DNA from: Nageia nagi
Lineage: Eukaryota; Pinophyta
Reading direction: 5' to 3'
Length of the DNA: 64,000 nucleotides
Assembly (NCBI GenBank): GCA_050084985.1
Contig: JBITNC010000001.1
Coordinates: forward strand, 185,380,001 to 185,444,000
In this document: piece after piece, positions 35,206 to 46,851 of the stretch
How positions within the stretch are numbered: the stretch's first letter is position 1
Layout of the letters: each line of letters opens with the position of its first letter
The notes under the pieces: generated by a model
What the model saw: only the letters and a program-made list of their open reading frames with translations
What the model was told of the DNA's origin: nothing
Database searches by the model: none
Position numbers and translations under genes: made by a program

Positions 35206-36489
35206 TCATCGTGCTGATTTATTAAGGTTTGCAGGAAGATTTCCAAATTTTAAAAATTCTATCAATTCTTTATACCAATTATCTTTATCATTTATATCAA
35301 TATTTAATACACTTTTTGCTTCATCTTCCTGTTGTAAGGATGATTGAGGTAATTGAATTATCTCAACTTGAATGGAAGATTGTTTAGGATCCTCTGGGAT
35401 GAGAGATCTAATAGAAGCCATAGCATCTACAAATCTATTAGATGATCTTGGTGCTGCTTCTATATTAAATTGATCAAAGGATTTTAATAATTTCTCAACT
35501 AACGCTTTATACTTTTGAAGTAAAGGCTCTTTACATTGATAAATTCCTTTCACTTGATTTACAATGAGTAAAGAGTCTCCAATAAGCTTTATTCTTTTGA
35601 GGTTTAATTTAATAGCAATTCTTAATGCTAATATCAAAGCTTCATATTCCGCATTATTATTAGTACAAGGGAATTTTAGTTTAAATGAATAAGGTATAGG
35701 GATACCTTGCGGTGTTATGAATACAACACCTGCTCCACCACCTTGTTCACATCGAGAGCCATCAAAATGTATTGTCATGTCCCAATCATTTTTAGGTTCC
35801 ATAGGTATTTCGATTTCATCTAATTGAAATACTCCATCATCGGGTAATTCAACAACAAGTGGTTTATCATCTTGCAATGGGGCCTCAGCGAGATAATCAG
35901 CAATTACTTGCCCTTTTATTGACTTTTGTCCAATAAAATGTAAATCAAATTCAGTTAAGTGCATTATCCACTTTATAATTCTTGAATTTTGATAAGTTTT
36001 ATTCATCATATATTTCAATGGGTCTACTTTAGAAATGACATAGGTTTTGTGATTAAGCATATAATGTCGAAGTTTTTTAGTAGCAAAAATGACGGCAAGA
36101 CATAATTTTTCCAAATATATATACTTAATCTCATAGCTCACTAGGGTTCTACTCAAATAGTATATAGCTTGCTCTTTATTGTGTTCATTCTTTTGAGCAA
36201 GCATTGTCCCTAAGGTGGTTTCAGTAGCAGAAATATATAATAAAAAAGGTACATTTTTTCTTGGTGGACTTAAGACAGGAGGTGATAATAAATATCTTTT
36301 TATTTCATCAAATGCCTCTTGTTGCTCTTTGCCCCAATGATATGCTATCCCCTTTTTTAATAACTTTGTAAATGGTTTACATTTATCAGAAAGTTGAGCT
36401 ATAAATCTTCTAATGGCTTGTAACTTACCTTGTAAACTCTGTAATTGTTTAAGATTTGCGGGAGGTGGCATATCTACAACTACCTTCAC
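35206..36489 (-). CDS. pol: E5 RT connection, RNase H and second (archaeal-type) RNase H
   Basis: A 427-codon open segment. Residues 1-90 are the RT thumb/connection (LQGKLQAIRRFIAQLSDKCK). Residues about 100-200 are the usual Ty3/gypsy RNase H (LYISATETTLGTMLAQKNE; YLEKLCLAVIFATKKLRHYM). Residues about 245-370 are a second RNase H with MTIHFDGSRCEQGGGAGVVF, NNNAEYEALILALRIAIKL, IKLIGDSLLIVNQVKG and a C-terminal RFVDAMAS. D, E and D catalytic positions are visible in the second domain. Two RNase H domains in tandem before integrase define Tat elements. It is part of the larger gag-pol polyprotein, and start and stop here reflect flanking mutations. Confidence 0.88.
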   Translation of the reverse strand: MKVVVDMPPPANLKQLQSLQGKLQAIRRFIAQLSDKCKPFTKLLKKGIAYHWGKEQQEAFDEIKRYLLSPPVLSPPRKNVPFLLYISATETTLGTMLAQKNEHNKEQAIYYLSRTLVSYEIKYIYLEKLCLAVIFATKKLRHYMLNHKTYVISKVDPLKYMMNKTYQNSRIIKWIMHLTEFDLHFIGQKSIKGQVIADYLAEAPLQDDKPLVVELPDDGVFQLDEIEIPMEPKNDWDMTIHFDGSRCEQGGGAGVVFITPQGIPIPYSFKLKFPCTNNNAEYEALILALRIAIKLNLKRIKLIGDSLLIVNQVKGIYQCKEPLLQKYKALVEKLLKSFDQFNIEAAPRSSNRFVDAMASIRSLIPEDPKQSSIQVEIIQLPQSSLQQEDEAKSVLNIDINDKDNWYKELIEFLKFGNLPANLNKSAR

Positions 36490-36516
36490 TTTATTAGGAT
36501 CTATTTCAATCCCTTA

Positions 36517-37656
36517 TCAAGACACAATAAATCCTAGTAGTTTTCCTGAAGTTACACCAAAAACATACTTTTTTGGATTTAATCTTACTTTATGTTCTAA
36601 TAGTCTGTCCAAAACTTTAATTAGGTCTTTTCCATGATCTATTCGATGTTTGGATCTAACCAACAAATCATCAACATAATCTTCTACTATGTCATGCATA
36701 TAATCATGGAATATATAAGTCATAGCCCTTTGATAAGTTGCCCCAACATTCTTTAATCCAAAAGGCATTACTTTATAACAAAAGATACCCCACATAGTTA
36801 TAAAAGCTGTGTTATGTTGATCTTCAGGAGCTATTTTTATTTGATTATAACCGGAAAAGCCATCCATTAATGATAGCATATCATGTCCTGCTGTTGAATA
36901 TACCAAGCTATCAATGTTAGGTAGAGGGAAATCATCTTTGGGACAAGCTTTGTTAAGATCACGAAAATCTGTGCATATTCATATTTTTCCACTTGGTTTT
37001 TTCACAGGTACCATATTAGATATCCAATCTGAATAATCTATAGGTTGTATAAATTTGGCTTCTAATAATTTTTGGAGTTCTTTTACCATTAAAGCGATAG
37101 TAGGATGCATCTTATGCAATTTTTGTTTAACAGGTTTAGCATCAGGCTTTAAGGCTAAATTATGTACTACTAGTTTAGGGTCTATTCCAGGCATGTCCGC
37201 ATATGACCATGCGAATACCTTTTCTCTTTCTTTTAATAAGGCTATAATCTCTTCTTGTTTAGTTTCCATGAGATTTTCTCCTAATTGAATTATTTTAGGA
37301 TTCTGAGGATCATTACTAATGTTTATTTCTAAGACCTTTTCAGTAAGCATATGTGATCCTTCTTCTAATTGATTCGGTACCGGTATCCAACCATTATCAT
37401 TAATGCTATATTCTTCATCACATTCTTGAATTTGCTTATTCATGCATACTTGATCTTTATAGGAATCAAATATGTAATCTATGTTTTTGAATTCGTGTAC
37501 CAAAGGATTGGATGATACAAGAGAAAAATCGGTAATTATTTCATCTGTAGGAGTATCAGCTATTATTTTGATTAAATCATGATTTTCGTTGGCTTCATCT
37601 ATTTGTTCACTATTTTGATCTTCAACATCATTTTCTTTTATTATAACCATATTCAC
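36517..37656 (-). pseudogene. pol: E5 reverse transcriptase
   Basis: The upstream segment (37656-36979) runs from an acidic linker into VFAWSYADMPGIDPKLVVHN, a PVKQKLHKMHP motif and SNMVPVKKPSGKI. The next (36906-36517) has MLSLMDGFSGYNQIKIAPED, VMPFGLKNVGATYQRAMTYI and the catalytic YVDDLLVRSK. All RT fingers and palm motifs are in order. A short break near 36907-36978 (one stop, then LPNIDSLVY) and another near 36500 separate the frames. Confidence 0.9.
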
Positions 37657-37743
37657 CGATGGTATATCGAAACATGAACTAATTGATGATTCGACATTTC
37701 TATTTATTTTTTCTTGTACCTCACTTGATGAGCATGAATGGTT

Positions 37744-38088
37744 TCAGGGTGATTCAATATTATTTATGAAAAGCGCTTTGACCCCTTCTAAGACATCCAT
37801 TGCACCTAATAGTTCTTCTCTTACATCAATACTTTCTTGTACTATGGATTCTTTTTCTAAAATCTCTTCATTATAATCCAAATTTTCTTCTTCCAAATTT
37901 CCTAATTTATCAAGATTTTTATATCCATTCTTATAGCCTAATCCACTTTTATCAGTGGGATCTTGATATTGTAATTCAATTATTTCTTGGGGACCTTGTT
38001 CATATCGACCCAATCCTCGTCCTTGCCAATTACATTTGTTAAAATAGTTTAAGACAAATGTTCTTGAACATGGCGATAAATATTTCAT
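37744..38088 (-). pseudogene. E5 G-patch-like segment between protease and RT
   Basis: The text NWQGRGLGRYEQGPQEIIEL followed by DKSGLGYKNGYKN matches the G-patch pattern (GxGLG...G...P......GLGY). G-patch is a short glycine-rich RNA-binding or helicase-activating segment also found after the protease in some retroviruses and plant retroelements. The rest is an acidic linker rich in Glu and Asn. Confidence 0.6.
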
Positions 38089-38360
38089 ATCATTATTGAA
38101 ATATCCTTCATATATTTGATTGGATATTGTTGATATAGGATCTACTATTCCACATAAACAAACATTGTTTGATTAGGTATTTCACCTAAAGGCACTATTC
38201 GTCCAATCACATTGGGTGATTCAGATAATCTACCCACTTCTTGTGATGAAGGTATATTAAATATCACATCATCTATATCATATTCCCCCATCCCTAAATC
38301 CCTTATTTTAATCTTTACTGGATATACATCGGATGAGTTATCATTACATGTAGTATTTAC

Positions 38361-39071
38361 CTATTTTGATGAAGACGCTCCATGCTTTTCATCTAAAGTT
38401 TTAGCAACTTTTTCCCAAGCATCTTTATCTTGTATAACTATATCATTTTTTACTTCTATGACTTCAGATTGATTCATATTTTCGTTCATTAATATAGTCG
38501 ATAGATTAGGAGATGGTAATGTCACTTCATTTGTATCAAAAATTAAGTTACAATGTGAATAAGGATCTGGGTCTTTAAACACACAATGAACTTTATCCTT
38601 ATAGATGTACTTTAAACATCCATGATAAGTTGATGGAACACATTGCATTTCTCTAATCCATGGATGTCCTAAAAGAACATTATATTGTATAATATTTCCT
38701 TCAATTATATGTAATAATGTTTGGACGGTTTTAACACCTACTATAATTGGCAGCACTATTGATCCCAGAGTTGAACACACTGCATCATTAAAAGCTCTAA
38801 TTTGCAAAGAAGGAGCTAAGATAATTGATTCTGGTAAATTCAGCTTTTTATATGCAGCGTCTAAAATTATATTTATGGCTGAACCCTCATCTATTAAAAT
38901 TCTTTTAAATAATTTTCCATCTACATTACCAATTATATGTAAGGGTGGATCAAGTCTACCTGGTCCATCGTTATTTAATCTTTCTTGTTCGTAGAAGGTG
39001 ATACTAGGTTGTTGAGATATTCTCAAACTTTCAACTATTGAAATGAAGTTATTGGGATTACTAATATCCAC
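38361..39071 (-). pseudogene. pol: E5 aspartic protease
   Basis: A 236-codon open segment on the minus strand. The active site reads RILIDEGSAINIIL, where most relatives have D-G/T-G-S/A, so the flanking residue is Glu. Downstream ALGSIVLPI-type text is present as TLGSIVLPIIVG, and YNVLLGHPWIREM is the conserved C-terminal flap region. The protein would process the Gag-Pol precursor. The frame ends at a stop before the G-patch segment. Confidence 0.82.
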
Positions 39072-39272
39072 TTAAATTTCTTGTAGAATTTGATTCATAG
39101 CTTCCTTATAACTCTCAGACTATTGTAATAATTCAAATAAAGTCATCTTTACTGGAGACATTTTTAACTATCGTTGAAGAACACCTTTTATCGAAACTTT
39201 AGGTTGCAGCGGAGGAGGTATAGGTTGTATATTAATTGGGTTTGATGTCGATTGATTTTTTCGAGGATTATC

Positions 39273-40441
39273 CTATTTATCCTGATATTGTTGTGCTCTT
39301 GTGGCTATACCAATCATATGTATTGAATCATCTATAGTTCCTATAAATGGTATATCCTTATTATCCCTTGTATAGTTCAATTGATTTGGGATAACTGCCA
39401 CATTATTAGCCTTATGTGAGGGTAAAGGATTTTGATATATCCCTAAATTTTGATTTGAAGGCACAACAGGATTATCCACATCTATCTTTTGACTATCTAT
39501 CAAGTATTGAATTTTGTGTTGTAAAGTTCGACATTTATTTGTATTATGTCCCTTTTGCCTATGATAAGCACAAAATTCATTTTCCTTATACCATTTACTT
39601 TCTTTAGCATTAGTATTTTCAAGCCTTATATCAGGTAATGTAATCATACCATTATCACATAATTTTTTAAGTATTTCGGCTAATGATTCTGATAATGGAG
39701 TAAAGTTTCTTTTAGGTTTAGGTTCAACACTTTCTTCTATTTTTGAAGAAGGACCACAATTTTCTGTTGTAGCTATTTGATTATTTTGTGGTTGTTTACT
39801 AATATTCTCATTTTGATTACCTTTTTTGTATTCTTTTTTCTTGAATTTTAGTTCTCCATCTTGAATTTTAACTCTTTCTATAACTACTGCCTGAGCAATA
39901 GCTTCTTCAAAAGTTTTATGTTGTTGAATTTGGAGAACACTAGCTATTGGTCTTAAACAACTTTGGCTAAATAATTTAACCAATTCTTCTTGTGGTATTG
40001 TATAAGGCATACTAGTGAGTATAGCCTGCCATCTTGAGATGTAATCTTGTATGGTTTCATCAGAAAATTGTTGCAATCTCGTAAGATCCATAAGTGAAGA
40101 TTTTTCTTTAATATTGATTCTAAAATGTTCAAGAAATTGATTAGCCAATTTTTCGAACGTATATAAACTATGCAATCCAAAGCTTGGCCTGCGAGTGTCA
40201 TAGGAAATATACATAACATTAATGAATCATCATTGACTATTTGATAACTAGAAAATGAAAATTTTCTCAAGTGTTCTTTAGGGTCTTCTCTTCCTTTAAA
40301 TGACTCTATTTTAGGAAATTCGAACCTATATGGGAGTTTCTTTTTTGGAATACTTGGATGAATAGAATCATTGCAAATATTTTTGTAATTTAACTTTTGA
40401 AGTCCTTGAAGATTCAACTCTCGATTTATAAAATCTTTCAT
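39273..40441 (-). pseudogene. gag: E5 gag core and zinc knuckle
   Basis: Two overlapping minus-strand frames (40441-39953 and 40214-39273) are joined by one frameshift near 40190. The first has YRFEFPKIESFKGREDPKEH, the capsid start. The second has LYTFEKLANQFLEHFRIN, LQQFSDETIQDYISRWQ and a C-terminal FCAYHRQKGHNTNKCRTLQH, the Tat-type CX2H knuckle. It encodes capsid and nucleocapsid. Apart from the frameshift this segment is well preserved. Confidence 0.85.
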
Positions 40442-40449
40442 AAAGCTTT

Positions 40450-41938
40450 CTAATTCTTTATCGGTTCTATGACCTTGAATGTGCCTATGATATCTCCGAG
40501 TATTTGGATCCTTTTCCGAAATTGATCTTGAAGTATAAGACTCATAATCAGAAGGAATTTCTGACGGTGGTGGAGGTAATATTTTAAGAGGTGAATGTCA
40601 TCGTGGAATAGGAATTCTAGGAGGTTTTTGAGGTATCCCTTTTTCATATAGGTCTCTTCCCCTATAATCAGGTAGTCTTGCTTGATTTTGGGTTTGTTCA
40701 ACCCAATTTTTAATAGAATCTCACTTTTGTTTATCATATAATCTTTGAAGTTCTGATTCCTTTTCCATTTCCTTTTGTAATAAAATGGTTGCCTCTCTAT
40801 CCAGCGCTTCTTGTTTATCTATATAAGGATCTCGATATCTTTGTATTTGACTTCCTTTAGGAGTTTCTGGTTTTAAATTCCTTATTTTTTGATATTCATC
40901 CCACTGTCTTTGTTTTTCTTTCTCAATGCGTAGATATCATTCCTTTTTTATCTTTTCATTTTCTAATTCTTTACGTTGTAATTCTTGTAAACGAAGTTGA
41001 ATCTTGTGCTCGTTATGAAGTCTTTTCTTTTCTTGTTCCAAGAAATCGTTTCTTTCTTTCTTTGCTTGTTCTTGTTCTATAAAATTTCTTTTATCTCTAA
41101 GAAATTTCTCTTCCATTTCTTTTAATTTATCCTCTTGTTCTTGCAATTTACTAAGTTCATCGGATTTTCTTTTTTCTTCCTCTAGGATATATTGCATGTT
41201 TGAAGCCCTTTTAATATCCTCAGCATATACTTCCGTGAACCTTTTACCAGTTGTTGTTTTATATAATTATCGTTTTTATAGTTCTTCATAAGAAGGTATC
41301 TCTTCTACTTTAAACTTAGATGTCCTTCTATTTGATCCTTCTTTTGTGGCATAAGATTTTTCCGTTTGTTTCATTGAAAGTTCCTTTTGAGATAAATTAA
41401 TCAAAGGTATTGTAGCTTCATTTCTTCTTAATTCGAAAGAAAAAGAAGATCCCTCCTTTCGATTTGAAGAACTGACTCTTCTACCATCTGATGATTGACT
41501 GATTCTTTCATATTTAATTTTATAGGGCTCAGTTTGTGGTATTGCTATAGTGTTGGCCTACGATTTATTCTCATTAATTTCTAAGTTATCAAGCTTTTGA
41601 TCTAGTTTTTCTATATCTCCTGTTAATCTAGAAGACATATTAGGCATATCCCTAAGATTAGCTATACGATGACGAATTTCAATCAATTCTTCCTCTAACA
41701 CTTGCGTTCTATTCCTTGCGATAGGATTATCTATAATTTGACTTTGTAATCTAGATTGATTATAACCACAATCATCATCTTTACCTCCATAACGAATGAC
41801 CCATGAATTTGATTCCTGTAAAAGAGGTGGCTTCCTAACTAAAGACTCAATTAAATCCATATCATTTGGATCTAATTCTTGTATATTTAATGGGTATTCT
41901 TCCATTTTCTTAGCAATCATACTTCTCGTTTGAACCAT
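40450..41938 (-). pseudogene. gag: E5 gag N-terminal region with coiled coil
   Basis: The likely start is ATG 41938 (MVQTRSMIAKKMEEYP), a motif common at the start of plant Ty3/gypsy gag. A coiled-coil stretch at 41700-41560 is followed by a very long charged helix at 41197-40937 (KLQEQEDKLKEMEEKFLRDK). A Pro-rich part follows at 40737-40450. Four or five stops interrupt an otherwise continuous frame. The length before the capsid core, about 500 codons, is large for gag. Confidence 0.78.
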
Positions 41939-43033
41939 TTTAAATATCATAAACAAACATCGTAAACAAGAAACTTTATTTTTTATCTTTTAGATTATAT
42001 TTTTGAGAAAACAATTTAATGCACAAACATCCTATATGCAAACTGAGTTTTAACTATGTGCTTATCTTTTTAACTTTTTCGCATATTTTTAATGTCTGAA
42101 TTACATGAGCGATATGAGTTGTTTATTTTTTAATCTTTTTAATTTTCCTAATTTGTTTTGACTAGTCAAGTGTAAAACAAGGTAGGTTGGGTAATTCTAA
42201 CATTTGCAAGTTTCTATGGCTTTTGGCTTGGTTCTAGATGAGTCTCTTTTTTGACTCCTACCTAAAGGAAGTTACCTTGGTCATCACCTCCAAGTGTAAC
42301 CGGCTCTATGGTTTCAAGTGCATTATGTCGGTGGTTACAAAGAAGTAAGAATTAACGGTTGGTAGCGACATCCAACTCGTTAATGTTCAATTATTTCTTA
42401 AGGCCTTTATGAAATGCATTTAAACAAGTAAGATAGATTTATGCATACTACCCTCCCAAAAGATATTAAATGTAGTAAATTACTTCCTCTTACTAGTCAC
42501 ATATCCCTTCGACCTCCAATGGAGTGGTAAGGGCAGACTTGGTAAGAGGTGATTATATGTGGATAATTTAACCCTTCTTATCAGGTCTATTCTGGTCACC
42601 TTAGATCGCACGAAGCGCAAAGGGAGAGCATAAGTAGACAAGATAAAAAGTATTTAATGTGTACATATCTTTAATCCAAACATTAAAAATAAATACCTAA
42701 CATTATACATAAAATAAATTAATAACAAATGCATTTAACCTTTTACTACCCATTTCCTAAATGCACTCTGAGCAGAGAAATCACACACAGTTCTACATAC
42801 TGTCATTTTAAATATATAATTAACTTGTTGTATTCAGATCAGGTTATAAAACATACCAGATTTCACAAAGATTGTTGCCGATCTGGAGAACACAAAAAAA
42901 AAACAAAGCAACAAATCAAACAGAGTAAGTTAGTATCTGATTCCGTAGGATGCAAACAGAAAAAATAAAATACAAAACAACATGCAACTGATCCTATTTT
43001 TGTTTTAATTTTTTGAAATGCATGCAAGGGGCC
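41939..43033 (-). other. E5 5' leader
   Basis: About 1.1 kb between primer site and gag start. No domain-bearing frame is seen. It is less AT-rich than the flanks and probably carries the packaging and dimerisation signals, by position only. Confidence 0.6.
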
Positions 43034-43051
43034 CTCCTTGTAGCGCCAGAT
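43034..43051 (-). promoter_or_regulatory. E5 primer binding site
   Basis: On the minus strand ATCTGGCGCTACAAGGAG directly follows the LTR end. The TGGCGC core at this position is typical of plant Ty3/gypsy primer sites. I do not assign the tRNA. Confidence 0.7.
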
Positions 43052-45208
43052 TGTGTACCTCAAAATATGAACCTAAAATGCAATTTAGAAAGATAAATCA
43101 TTCAACATAATTAATCATGAACATATTCGACAATACACATCGATAATAGTAATGATATTATATTCTAAAGTATTTGAATACAAATAAGCAAGTTTTTATT
43201 GATCTGCTGTAATCAACATTTGACAGCGATCATTGCGAATCGATAACAATCAATGCAGGTGGATGGACAATGATCAGTCTTTATTATCTATTTGGTGAAT
43301 CACCATCAACCAATCTTTGAATCACCGATAATCAGCTCTATATGTACTGGAGTAATCTTCACAGAGTTTTGAAGTATTTTTGTCTATTCCTTTGTTGTTC
43401 TCTTCCACGCTTACTTCTGTCGTTCTTCTCCTGTGTTGACCCTGCACACAGAAAATGAACAACACATCAAAAGCATACCTGCTCTCCCATATGAATCCGC
43501 AAAATGAACAACATTATTTGGAAATATAATCGAGAGGAAATTAACTATTGATCAAGCTTACAACCTTTGCTAATAACCTCCTGATATGATTTAGCAGAGC
43601 TTCGCTATAGTAAAATTAGGTCCCTTTGTTCACGTACCAAGCTTCAATTTATAAGCTTCAAAGTTTGTTATACATTTGTTTTGGCATCATGAGATTCCAG
43701 GTAACCTCTCGAACTAAATTTTGAGGTGTTGTTATCTTTCATCTGTATCCATGATTACAAATTATACGTACTAAGCTATTCCAGGCTTAGATTTGTTTGT
43801 TGTTTAACTGTTCATGGATCGTCACCGATTTTTTAGCGATTATATATTAACATTAGAATGGTCGTTCTATGGTCATTTTTTAATTACAAGGATCGTAAGA
43901 CTACTTGTTTTATATATGTTTGAGAAGATTGATCCAATACTATAATTTTAAATCCTTTATTGAAGCCCTGGTGAATTTTACTTACCATCGTGAGTTCATT
44001 TTAAGATCCCCAGGAGTTTTTCTGGAGCAAACAAAACAAGCTGGAGCCCATAAATTAAGTGTTCTGAAAGTAAAAGCATTCCGAAATAAAATGATGACAT
44101 CACGGAGGATAATATAGTCATGTTTTGGTAAAAACTGGGTTCCGAAGATGATGAGGTCAGCAAGGGGTGACCAAATAGCTGGAGCTGGTGAGTAAAGCAT
44201 TCCAGAAGGAAATGATAAAGCTTAGTTATGGAAAAGCCTAGGTTCCAGAAATGATGAGGTCAGCAAGGGGTGACCAAATAGCTGGAGCTGGGAAGTAGAT
44301 CATTCTGGAAATATGATGATGACATCACGAGGAGAATGGAGTTCACATTTTGAATGAACCAGGTTCTAGAAGTGATGATGTCATCAGGGAGTGATTAAAT
44401 AGCTGGAACCAATAAGTATAACATTCTGGAAATATGATGATGATGTCATGGGGAGAACGAAGTTCACATTTTGAATGAATCGGGTTCCGAAAGTGATGAG
44501 ATCATTAGGGAGTGATCAAATAGCCGAAACTGGTAAGTATAACGTTCTAGAAATATGATGATGATGTCATGGGGAGAACGAAGTTCACATTTTGAATGAA
44601 ACCAGGTCCCAGAAGTGATGACATCATCAGGGAGAGATCAAATAGCTAGAACTAGTAAGTATAACATTCTGGAAATATGATGATGACATCACAGGGAGAA
44701 TGGAGTTCACATTTTGAATGAACCAGGTCCCAGAAGTGATGATGTCATCAGGGAGAGATCAAATAGCTGGAACTAGTAAGTATAACATTCTGGAAATATG
44801 ATGATGATGTCACGGGGAGAACAGAGTTCACATTTTGAATGAACCAGGTCCCAGAAGTGATGACATCATTAGGGAGAGATCAAATAGTCAGAATTAGTAA
44901 GTATAACATTCTGAAAATATGATGATGACATCACAGGGAGAACAGAGTTCACATTTTTGAATGAACCGGGTCCTGGATGTGACGATGTCATCGAGGAATG
45001 ATCAAATAGTTGGAACCAGTAAGTATAACATTCCAGAATTATGATGATGATGATTATTCTTGATTTACTTTTGGTTAAGATTATTCACGACACATATGTT
45101 ACACAATCTTAATCAACAATTATTTGAATGTGATATATTTTAGAAAAAATACTTGTTTTATTTATTTATTTATTAAATTAAAGATAGGGTTCATTTCGAG
45201 TGTCTACA
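43052..45208 (-). repeat. E5 5' LTR (2157 bp)
   Basis: Ends TG...CA. It pairs with 28483-30152. Distances from the outer repeat units to the LTR ends are the same in both copies (262 bp on the right side, 1286 and 1288 bp on the left), so only the tandem array differs. Confidence 0.95.
44339..45050. repeat. Six-unit 121-bp tandem array in E5 5' LTR
   Basis: AGTTCACATTTT starts at 44340, 44461, 44582, 44704, 44825 and 44946, giving a period of 121-122. Each unit has two TGACGTCA-like sites about 60 bp apart. The first appears as GATGATGTCA or GATGACATCA, the second as GTGATGATGTCATC or GTGATGACATCATC. These TG and CA variants are the two decay products of one CG. Confidence 0.93.
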
Positions 45209-45213
45209 ATATG
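45209..45213. repeat. Target site duplication of E5 (right copy)
   Basis: ATATG, identical to 28478-28482, followed at once by the resumed E3 protease frame. Confidence 0.9.
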
Positions 45214-45714
45214 AGAATGTTATGCCTCTTGATATTTGTAAGAATTTTAGTTTGTTCCTTATACCTTCAAGTAAAAAAGTGATTCAATTGGAAAAAACTG
45301 AAGTGAAAGTAGTTAGAGTGTTTCCTAGAGTACATATACAATTAGCATGAAAGCCATGAATTTAATAGTACATCAACATCGACATGGTTGGTATTTCTAA
45401 CCATTATGGTATGATCATGTGTAAAAATTGGTCAATCACTTTGAATGGTTACTGGGTAACTTGCTTTTCACATTTATCGATTCCTTAGAAGGGATAGGCT
45501 AACTAGATTAGAATTGAGAGTGAACCCAAATTGAAGGAACTCATAACAAATTACAATAATTTGAATGAAGTTTAGACTATATAAGAGGTAGATATTATAT
45601 TTTTTGAAGAGGATTTAGGTATATACTCCTTAGAAATAAAAAATATCCTATTTAAGAAGATCTTTCTTCTTAGAGTTCCATGAAAATTATTCCCACATCT
45701 CAAAGTACATCAGA
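45209..45714 (+). pseudogene. E3 protease, second half
   Basis: It starts in frame with the segment before E5: ENVMPLDICKNFSLFLIPSS, then KKVIQLEKTEVKVVRVFPRV. It continues through WSITLNGYW and IRIESEPKLKELITNYN, typical of the protease C-terminal region in this lineage. Several TAG/TGA codons replace Q, W or R. Confidence 0.75.
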
Positions 45715-46130
45715 GAAGAAAGATTGGATACTCAAATTTGATGGTTCCAAATTAAAATAAGGATTTGGAGTTAGAATTGAAATCCAAATTCCTAAGGGTA
45801 AGAAATATCATTTCTCCTATAGATTACTATTCCTTTGTACTTGTAATATCATAGATTATGAGGCCCTGATATTAGGAATAAAGTTGGTATTAAAGAAGAA
45901 TATCAAACATTTTCAAGTGGTAGGTGATTTAGAACTAATTTTCAAATAAGTGTGGAACCTATATACTTACAAGGATCCTTGGTTAAATGAATAAAAGTTA
46001 CAAGAATGGAATCTATTGAATGATTTCATATCAATCAACCTTAAGATAGCTCCCAGAAAGATAACCAAGTAACAAATTCTTTAACTGTAGCTATAAGTAC
46101 CCTTCAAACTTCAAATAATCCCATTATTTA
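45715..46130 (+). pseudogene. E3 archaeal-type RNase H, located before RT
   Basis: The frame reads DWILKFDGSK with GFGVRIEIQIPKGKKYHFSY, then DYEALILGIKLVLKKNIKHF and VVGDLELIF. This is the same fold signature as the second RNase H of E5 (FDGS...EYEAL-LAL-IA...GDS). The first Asp, the Glu of EYEAL and the Asp of GD are present. Its position between protease and RT differs from E5. Confidence 0.72.
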
Positions 46131-46379
46131 TTTCATAACAAAAATGTTTCCAAAATATTCAATTCTTAATAATATTTTTAACCTATAAGTATTCCAAGGT
46201 GATCACCAAATCAAAGAGTTCATGGCTAATAGAAGAGCACTTGCATCCTAAATAATTGAAGAAGATCAAACCAATTTAGATAAATTAAAAGCTGATGAAG
46301 TGATAAAATATAAAGTGTTATAGCTCAAATAAAATAATATTTCTCATGGAATAATCTCATTATAAAGATCATTTTATCA

Positions 46380-46851
46380 TGACTTGATCCAATGCCAAAC
46401 AACTAATCATATAGATACAAAGGAAATCAAAATAGTCAACTCGGGAACTAAAGTAGAAAAAATGAATATATTAGTTAGGAAATCATGTGTTGGTGAAGAA
46501 AGGGATCAAATATTGAAATCTATGAAAGAATTTATTGATGTAATTTCATGGAAGTATGAGCAAATAAAGACATATAACTCTAATATCATCACCCATACTA
46601 TTCCTTTGAAACCATGAGTTAAGCCATTCAAGAAGAAACAAAGAGTAGTGAACCCAATTCTTGAGCCAATCATATTTAAAAAAGTTCAAAAATTGGTATA
46701 ATCAAGAATTGTATATCCAATTTGATATTCTACTTGGATAGTGAACATAGTTCTTATGCATAAACTAAGTGGTGAAATTCAAATTTAAATAAACTTTCTA
46801 TATCTCAATGTTATTCTTCCAAAATCACACTTTGAGAACATGGTAATATTA
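46380..46851 (+). pseudogene. E3 RT, N-terminal part only
   Basis: The frame 46384-46617 has KSMKEFIDVISWKYEQIKTY and ITHTIPLKP. It is followed by KKQRVVNPILEPI and a degraded TWIVNIVLMHKLSGEIQI, the RT fingers region. It stops near 46851 without palm motifs. A TG at 46857 opens the putative E6 LTR. Confidence 0.7.

Larger units (their letters stand above)
28483..45208 (-). mobile_element. E5: 16.7-kb Tat-lineage Ty3/gypsy retrotransposon
   Basis: LTRs at 28483-30152 and 43052-45208 and a perfect ATATG duplication bound the element. On the minus strand the order is LTR, primer site, 1.1-kb leader, gag with coiled coil, protease, G-patch-like segment, RT, RNase H, a second archaeal-type RNase H, integrase, a separate 3' reading frame, a 2.7-kb repeat-rich 3' region, purine tract, LTR. 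The dual RNase H marks the Tat lineage. The LTR copies are very similar outside their tandem repeats, so insertion is fairly recent. Coding frames carry a moderate number of stops, mostly simple transitions. Confidence 0.95.
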
